The notes under the pieces are model-generated. The model had not been told where the DNA came from, did no database searches, and saw only the letters and a program-made list of their open reading frames with translations. From Narthecium ossifragum (Eukaryota > Streptophyta > Magnoliopsida > Dioscoreales > Nartheciaceae), in NCBI GenBank assembly GCA_963920575.1, contig OY986967.1, positions 20,973,648-21,037,647 on the forward strand: a stretch of DNA of 64,000 nt. The letters are read 5' to 3'. The position numbers were made by a program, and so were the translations under genes. Of this stretch, positions 57,070 to 64,000 are shown in pieces (position 1 is the first letter of the stretch; each line of letters opens with the position of its first letter).

Positions 57070-59265
57070 AAAATATGAGCCTCTCACCAGGTACTCATGG
57101 TATATCTGCAACATTCCTACATATCAATGTCTATTGTCTGGATCTCGCCCACACTTCTCTTTCCATCAGCTCTATGGTATCTGATTCATGTACACAGAAA
57201 TTTTAAAATCTTGTTGATGACACAGGTTGGGACTTGGCAGGAGATAACACGCTTGCCATTATGTCTAATGGGTGCAGTTTTGTAGTTGGCATCTGTTCGA
57301 CATTGCAGTTATTACACCCGGCTGGTATGGAAAAATGAATTCATCATAGTTCAGCATGCTTTCGTCCAAAGCAATAGCATAACCGCTTTTATCCCGAGGA
57401 GGCAAATAAAATGACAGTCTTGATTGATTTTATTCTGAGTTATTCTCATGAATGAAGGCCCCGAATCTGTAATCATTAGGGCTGTGGAACAATTAATTAT
57501 TCTATGTTGAGTGACTTCACAAGTATGTTATGAGGAACAATTCAAAGTACAGTGTCTTGCGTGAAGATATCTTAGGGGCCGAAAAAATGCCGCTTTCTGG
57601 GTAAGTACAAGTCTCAGAACTGAGAACGCTGTTTGCAGGTAATGTTATGAAGATGAAATTCTTGCAATTTTCGTGGTATGCAAGGTGAAATAGCTTATGC
57701 ACTTTGATTCCTTGAAAATTTGATTTTTGTTGAGGATGATGGAAACTAGATCATACTTGTCAAAACATAATAGCCTTGCTGATGATCCCAAGACCTTATT
57801 TTGAATAGGATGGTGCAAATCGGGTTCTAGGTGAGATGATGCTGCAACAAATCTAGCTTGGGTTTGAAAAAATGATGAACAAGCTGTATTGGATAAAACT
57901 TGATCCCCATGCTTTGTCCTCTTCAAGGTAGGTATATTACTAAAAGTAGCTGTATCAGTTTACCTCTTCAAGGTATATTAAAGGAGAGAGTATTGCATAT
58001 ACATAAACCAATTTCTGATGCAGGAGGCTAATGATACAAATCATCCAAAAAAACATTTCTGGCAAGGACATGAACACACGAAGACGAGCAACTTATCTGT
58101 GGATGCCTTCTTCTTAGTAAAACAATGAAGTAGGAAAATATGAAGAATAAAAGATAACAGCAAGAGAAAGCATTAAACGAAATTTTAGTAGTTCTAAGAA
58201 CTCAGCCGTTATTATATAAATCATCTGAGCAAAGACAAATGCACTTGTGCACACCCTCAATGTGTCTAATAAACATCTTTAAATTAACAGACTGCCATTA
58301 TAGTTTGGACAAGGGTTTCTGGGATGCAAATGGAAAAATCAAGAACGGAAAGAGAAGATCAAAGAGACTTTAATACAAGAAGTAAACAAAACAAATTCGC
58401 TACCTTTAAAGCCTAACACCAAGCATGGAACCTTAAAAGCCACTACAAATATTTCCTTTCTCAAACAGTAGGATCTTCCCATGCAATGACCACCTTTGAG
58501 CAAACTTTCAGCCATTAAATTCCCGGAAAATAAAAGACAAGCCCTTCCTTCCAATAAGCGAAGTAAAACCCTTGGATTTCTCCCAACGGAAAAAGGAAAG
58601 AATAAATGCCTAACTTCAAAAAAGTATGCTAAGACCCAACACTTTCTTTATCTAGCAAGACCGCCTACCAACAACCCAACCATAAGAAATCCTATACAAT
58701 AATTTAGTCTTCAGAAATGTCCTCTTCAGAAATGTCTTCTTTATGGGTTTTTTGGAAATAATGGAGACCACATATCTTTCTATCTTATAAGAAGGAAGAC
58801 TGTATTCTATTAGACGGTGGAGAATTGTTTAGAGGATTTATTTATTTTATATTTAATGGTGGATAGAAAGGAATAGTTAATGGGTAGAGAAGAGATATAA
58901 AGAGAGAGAAAGGTACGAGGAGGTGCCATGAGAGTCCACTGGTGTAATCTACAAAAGAGGAAACTGGTCACCTACAAAGGTCCTTTATTTTTATTTTTTT
59001 CGCTATAAAGAGTTGAAAAAGTTGCAGAATCCGAAAGATTCCCACTGGAAGTGGCAGACGTGGATTCGCAACACCACGTCTTTTTCGGGAATCCTCATGC
59101 AACCCTTCAGCAGCCCCAAAAGGAGATGGAAAGATCCAGATTCTAAGGATTCCCCGACAAAGTGGGAGGACGTGGATCTGCAATAGATCCCAGCTACTTT
59201 CCCGGAATGCTGCTCATATAGTTATTTATTGCAATACGCATGCAAGATCCAATCCTGTCATTAGA
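57070..59265. other. 3' flank of bystin and intergenic DNA
   Basis: Contains the presumed 3' UTR of bystin. No further gene, RNA gene or clear transposon is recognised. Short ORFs look random. Confidence 0.5.
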
Positions 59266-59420
59266 CATGAGTATCAAGCCCATCAGCTCGAACCCGGCCG
59301 AATCTATCCAAAAATTTTTGGGTCTAAGCCCAGGTCAAGCTTGAACTCACCCGACTTTGCTTGAACCTATTGACATTGAGCTCGGGCTTGGACAGACCTT
59401 AACCCAACCGGATCCGGACC
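59265..59420. repeat. Fragment rich in GAGCCCGA/GGGCTTGG words
   Basis: ATGAGTATCAAGCCCATCAG...GCTCGGGCTTGGACAG, related in wording to 60610-60755 (TATGAGTATCCAGACCCATC...GCCCGAGCCC). Probably a diverged copy of the same non-coding repeat family. Confidence 0.4.
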
Positions 59421-59525
59421 GAGCCCGATACTTATACTCAAGCACCTGTTCAAACATCACCTCAAACTCTTCTTCTACACATCTTTTATCTCTGCCTCAA
59501 CTCCACATCCGCGAACCCATCCCTC

Positions 59526-59527
<2 letters not shown>

Positions 59528-59571
<44 letters not shown>

Positions 59572-59579
59572 AATCTCTC
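59528..59579. repeat. (CT)n microsatellite
   Basis: More than twenty consecutive CT dinucleotides. The Ser/Leu peptides read across it are artefacts. Confidence 0.95.
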
Positions 59580-59723
59580 TGCAATGCCATCTCTATCTTT
59601 GTATCTCACTTCACCACCATAATCACAACCTTTTCCCTCTCTATCTTTCTCCCACCCCACCATAAGGTCCATAACTCTCTCATCTCCTAATTAAGATTTG
59701 AATTAAATTAATTTGAAGATGAT

Positions 59724-60755
59724 TAGGGGTGAGCATTCAGTTTTCGGTTCAGTTTTCGATTCCGAGTCGAAAAATTGAAATTTTTTCGGTCTAAAATATA
59801 AAAAAATGAACCGAACCGAACTCTCTTAAAGAACCGATCTGAACTTTTTCAATACACAGCAAAAGAAACCGAACCGAAGTTCTTAAGAAACTGAGGAGCG
59901 AGGGCGAGGCAGCGGTCCAGGGGAGGGGGTGGGTGAGATCCACGATGCGACGACGGACCACCCAACATCGAACCCGCTAGGGCCGGAGAGCCCCGGAGGT
60001 GTTGGAGGCGGAGGCGATGCTGGGTGGTGGTGGGAGGGACGGATCCGTTGAGAGATCAGGGCATGGAGTATGCGGAGAGGGTGAAGGGGTTGGGGAAGCT
60101 GGTGGAGATGGCGGAGTTCGGGCGGAGGATGGGAGGAACACGAGCTCTTCAACGTCGTTGTGGCGAACGCGAGGAGTGAGGGGTGGGCGAAGCCGCGGTC
60201 TAGCGGAGGAGGAGGAGGTGGGTGAGATTGGGACCTTAGGGCATTGGGTGGATAAGGGGTTGGGGGCATCGAGCGACAAGGCGTCGAGGGGTGGGTGAGA
60301 AAGGTGTGGATCCGACCCGTATAATCAAAATAAACCGGTTGATTGGATGGATATATGGGTTAAACCAGTAAGTTAAGAGAAGTTTGGTTTTTTGGTTTTA
60401 CCGGAAATTTTAAATCCAAAACCGAACCGAACCGAACACCGAACTATTTATATATTTAAAAAACCAAACCAAACCGTTTGGACCAAAAAACCGAACCGAT
60501 CAGACCGAAATAGTTCGGTTCGGTTCGGTTTTTCGGTTTCGGTTTGGTTCGGTTTTTCGGTTTCGGTTCGGTTCTACTCATCGGCAGTCCAATGCCTTGA
60601 TGGGCTGACTTAGACGGGCTTGGGTATGAGTATCCAGACCCATCCCGAACCCAACCCGCCCCACAATAGCAGTAGTGTCAGACTTGGACTGACCTTAGCC
60701 CGACCCGAGCCCATAACTTTTGGGCCCGGGCTGGCCCTGCCCGATGAGCACCCCT
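59724..60755. mobile_element. ACCGAACCGAA-type element, second copy, with GC-rich insert
   Basis: Left end TAGGGGTGAGCATTCAG (59724) is the same family as the MITE at 18397. The right side returns to TTCGGTTCGGTTTTTCGG at about 60513-60570 and an outer GATGAGCACCCCTA at 60743-60756. Between about 59890 and 60300 lies GC-rich, gene-like sequence absent from the smaller copy, possibly captured or inserted. Both strands have open frames there, but I recognise no protein. The structure may be two nested elements. Confidence 0.6.
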
Positions 60756-60756
60756 A

Positions 60757-61545
60757 CATGTCCTTGGGGTCTTATTAGAAGAGCAAACAATAACAACAAA
60801 GAGAACTCCAAAACCATGCTTCATAGTGAAACAAATTCTGCATAGTAGAAAATAGAGTTTTCACAAATATCTACATGCATTATTGGTATTTACATTTCGT
60901 CCCTTCTCTCATTACATGTTTGGCTTGTGACTCTCCTTGGCGATCTTTAGATTATGGATGGTCCTTATTTCGTTGATCATCCTACCCAGACTCCGATACC
61001 GCCCAAATCTCAACTCCATGTCTTTGCATGGTTGGTACGTGCATCACGGACTCTTTCCCTATCTGCGCCGCCGCACATGTAATAATCCCTTTCTTAGGTT
61101 TCGCCCTTGACGTGACAGGTTTTCGTAGATCAATGCAGCAACACAGACGGTGCCTTCACAGATTAGGGGATGATCGCGTGATATGACTCTTCACACCACA
61201 CATGAAAGGGCATGTTAGACTTTTTATATATGAGCATTCCTTTTTCCAACAATTTAAGTTTTTGTGTTGAATGGCTAGAGAAACATAGTATAAGAGCAAG
61301 AGTCTTGAGTTCGAACCTTGCTCCCTTTAAACCCAGGAAACAAAGTTACTGGTTAAATGCAAATCCATGGGGAAAATAGCCACCGACACTTGCCATTTAC
61401 AATTGGCCGAGCTTGGGCATGTGTCCCACCTTAGGCGTGGGCCCATGTGGCTTCTGTTGGCTTAGTTCAATAGCATCATATATGGAACTTAGATTAACTT
61501 TATCCTAAGAGGAAGGTCCACGAGTGATCTGAATTTTGCTCAAGC
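60757..61545. other. Intergenic, one SINE-like patch
   Basis: At about 61270-61325, ATGGCTAGAGAAACATAG is followed by GAGTTCGAACCTTGC, which resembles pol III A and B boxes of a tRNA-derived SINE. No poly(A) or target duplication is seen, so this is tentative. Nothing else is recognised. Confidence 0.3.
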
Positions 61546-61551
61546 TTTATG

Positions 61552-61700
61552 GCCCGTTTGGATTGAGAATATGATAACTTTGCATAGTGGATAACATAAC
61601 TTATATGCAATTATAACTTTACATAGCATACTTGCATAAGTAAAAGGTGTTCGATTGGTTATCATGTATAACTTATGGGATAAATCCCATGGAAAACTGC
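61552..61700. mobile_element. MITE-like left end
   Basis: GGCCCGTTTGGATTGAGAAT, followed by short ATAACTT(A/T)GCATA repeats, is typical of plant MITE starts. No matching right end was located. Confidence 0.35.
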
Positions 61701-62940
61701 TTTTGGATGTCAAATACCAAAACTACCCTTCTTTTTATTTCATACTTTTGCTTACCAATTTTTCATGCCAATAGTGTTGTAATGGTCTGTTAATTACCAA
61801 ATTTGATTAATAAGCTAAAATATATCATCCTCAACAACTTCATTATTTAGTTAATACAAAAATGAGTCATTTTGTTGTGTTTTGGTTGTTTTGCTAAACA
61901 AATGAACATAATTATTTTATCCATTTTTTGTATCTCGGGCATCTAATTAATACAAAAAATTATGATATTTCTTTATTCTTCATTTTAATAGATGGTACGC
62001 ATGGCAGCATGCAGACCATTGTTGAGAAATTTGACCTCCTATAGTTGTTCTCATTCCATGGCATCACATTATACTATTGCTATTGTTGAGATGTGTGCAT
62101 TTTGTGGCCCATCTAAAGTTCATATAAGAGCTGCAAAAGTTTGCAGATAATCTCTGGTTTGCATCCAAAGCTATAAGCCTCCATATATCACACTTCTAGT
62201 CTGCTATCAAGTTATAAAGGGAAATAAAAAGAAGAAAGTGAACAACCATGCAAAAGAAAACCGCAAAGAAAGTTAACACTTTGAAATCCAACTATTTCTC
62301 GTCACACTTCACTCATGAAACAATAGCAACATCAAAACAAAACATAACTACATTGGCTTAGATTCTAGTTCTCATGGCCTATGTGGATGTTGCTGTAAAA
62401 CTAGAAACTGAGAAATTTCTCAGTAACAAAAGATGCATCTAAATGCGAAGAACATGAAATGCCATTTTCAATTCTTTTGTTCCAATCTTACTATACGACA
62501 ATTCCAGAGTTCTTGAAGAACCAATTCCAGTAGTTCCTGCCCTTGGTTGGTAGTGGAGGTTTCATGGCTATGGAAGCATGGGACATGAGGTTATCTGGGT
62601 AAGAACCAGGAGTTCTTTTCTACAATATGTTGCAATCCACCTTAGAGCAAGCGTAACTGACGTTTTCATGCAAGGTTGCTTCATCCGATGAAGGCTTCAC
62701 CACACACCAAGTTTTTTGCCAAAAAAAAAGAAGAACACATCAACTTCTCCAACCTTCATGCTTTAGAACTATGTTTACATGCTTCAGAAAAAATTGTAAA
62801 CATTTGATTGAAATGATGATAAATATGCATATATGGATGGTTATTTCTACATGAGATTTACCTGCCCTTTTATCATTTGTGAGGCCTCTCTCGTGGAGAA
62901 TGATAAAAAAAAAGGTAGAGATTAGACAATAACCGAAGAA
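61701..62940. other. Intergenic, nothing recognised
   Basis: AT-rich DNA with no supportable gene or defined repeat. Confidence 0.5.
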
Positions 62941-62970
62941 CACACACACACACACACATATATATATATC
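62939..62970. repeat. (CA)n(TA)n microsatellite
   Basis: About ten CA followed by about five TA dinucleotides. Confidence 0.9.
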
Positions 62971-64000
62971 ATGTTATCCAAAGCATTTGACGCAATAGAT
63001 TCACAGAGAACCTTCAAATTTCATACAGATTCACCACGTTACCTCACTACTATTCTCGATAAATTCTCATAAATGCAATGTTCTGTTGTAGTTGATGAAC
63101 TAGAGCAAAACAAATAAAAACAAATCATGTGGATTGCTGTTCAAATCTACATGTTGACCACATCTTGGGTTGTTGTTAGAAGCATAAATCATGTAACCGA
63201 GAGTATTGTAAAAAATGCCGTTAACAACAGCCAGATTATCTACCAATCCAAAAACAATCAGTCCAATCTAAATCATATAATCAACTTCATACCTCTAATT
63301 AGACAACTATAGCAAATTTACTTTACTTCACATGACCCTATAAATAAAAGAAGAAGCAAACATGACAAATACAAATAGTTGAATTGCATATTTAGTTGGC
63401 TTAGTTTTGGACGAAATAAAAGATCTAAAACAATTAAAGAGCATGCGATTGATGTCGATGAAATCAAACACGTTTCTATCAGCCACAGCATGCAAACTTT
63501 CTTCCATGTAAACGCCCCAAAAAACTTTCAGAAACATTATCTCAAAACACAAACTAGATAAGAAACAGAGAGTAGGGAAACATCAAATGCATGTAGTTCA
63601 ATGAACAAAGCAAGCAAGTTTTTGCCTTCTACACATTCTCTTTATACATACTGAATTAATCAACTAGACAAAAGATAACAACATGCCTATGATGGGTTAT
63701 GAATTATTAGTAATTAAACCCCTTAATTTACCTTTGTTAGGCCTAGAGTAGTTATATTTAATACTTTGTTAGTTGATTTCAGGTTTAATCATGATTTGAG
63801 AAGAAATATAAGATTTTTCGGCTAAAAATATGAATTTATGCATAAAGACTGCTTCGTCACATGTCAGGAGAATATTCCCCAGAAATTATGTATAAGTTCA
63901 AACATTCTGAAACTTTAGGAAGTGATAGAAAACTTCAAGAGCTACAAATTTTATGTTGGATACTTTGCGATACTCCTGATGGATGGATGCCATTTTTGTA
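62971..64000. other. Intergenic, nothing recognised
   Basis: AT-rich DNA to the window edge. Small ORFs have no recognisable content. Confidence 0.5.

Noticed and set aside
59357..59672. ORFs with Ser/Leu or Arg/Glu repeats
   Set aside because: They are translations of the (CT)n microsatellite.
61270..61325. A tRNA gene
   Set aside because: Only A- and B-box-like words are visible; no cloverleaf with acceptor stem can be formed, so at most a SINE relic.

Overview
The window is nuclear DNA of a flowering plant. The evidence is spliceosomal introns, plant gene families (SKIP2/VFB-type F-box protein, CAT-type amino-acid transporter), plant transposons of most major orders, and an endogenous caulimovirid. 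The GC-rich start of the F-box gene hints at a monocot, but the species cannot be fixed. One scaffold gap of exactly 200 N lies at 37892-38091.

Only two genes look intact. One is a single-exon F-box/LRR gene of the SKIP2/VFB type (14529-16094, minus strand). The other is an 11-exon bystin/ENP1 ribosome-biogenesis gene (46577-57069, plus strand), whose last intron has the hallmarks of a minor-spliceosome AT-AC (U12) intron. Nearly everything else is mobile DNA in various states of decay.

Layout: 1-3.74 kb, a degenerate PIF/Harbinger element (Myb/SANT-like ORF1 and DDE transposase). 4.86-5.28 kb, the 3' end of a hAT element. 6.6-10.7 kb, a broken L1-type LINE. 12.7-13.5 kb, short tandem repeats downstream of the F-box gene. 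16.67-34.72 kb, a very large Mutator-like element (MULE) with diverged terminal inverted repeats and a 9-bp target duplication. 34.95-44.65 kb, an endogenous pararetrovirus, apparently split by later insertions (an LTR copy and an inverted pair of CAT-transporter fragments). 44.8-46.2 kb, satellites and a MITE. 46.58-57.07 kb, bystin, with several elements in introns 3 and 7. 57-64 kb, intergenic DNA with repeat elements.

The most unusual object is the MULE. It carries two decayed genes facing each other: a DUF1985/acidic/coiled-coil/Ulp1-protease gene (plus strand) and a MuDR-type transposase (minus strand). By eye there are well over one hundred copies of a ~20-bp motif (ACTGGAAAGTAACTACCAGT or its reverse complement) upstream of both genes, in their introns and in a long array between their 3' ends. 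The prevailing orientation flips between the left and right halves, and the arrays have higher-order periods (about 310-350 bp in the centre, about 263 bp on the right). The motif core GGTAGTTA matches the plant R2R3-MYB class II site GKTWGTTR, and some copies read as adjoining splice acceptor and donor. Two solo LTRs with perfect 5-bp target duplications sit inside the array. Both contain clusters of GATCGATC-type palindromes although their sequences are otherwise unrelated.
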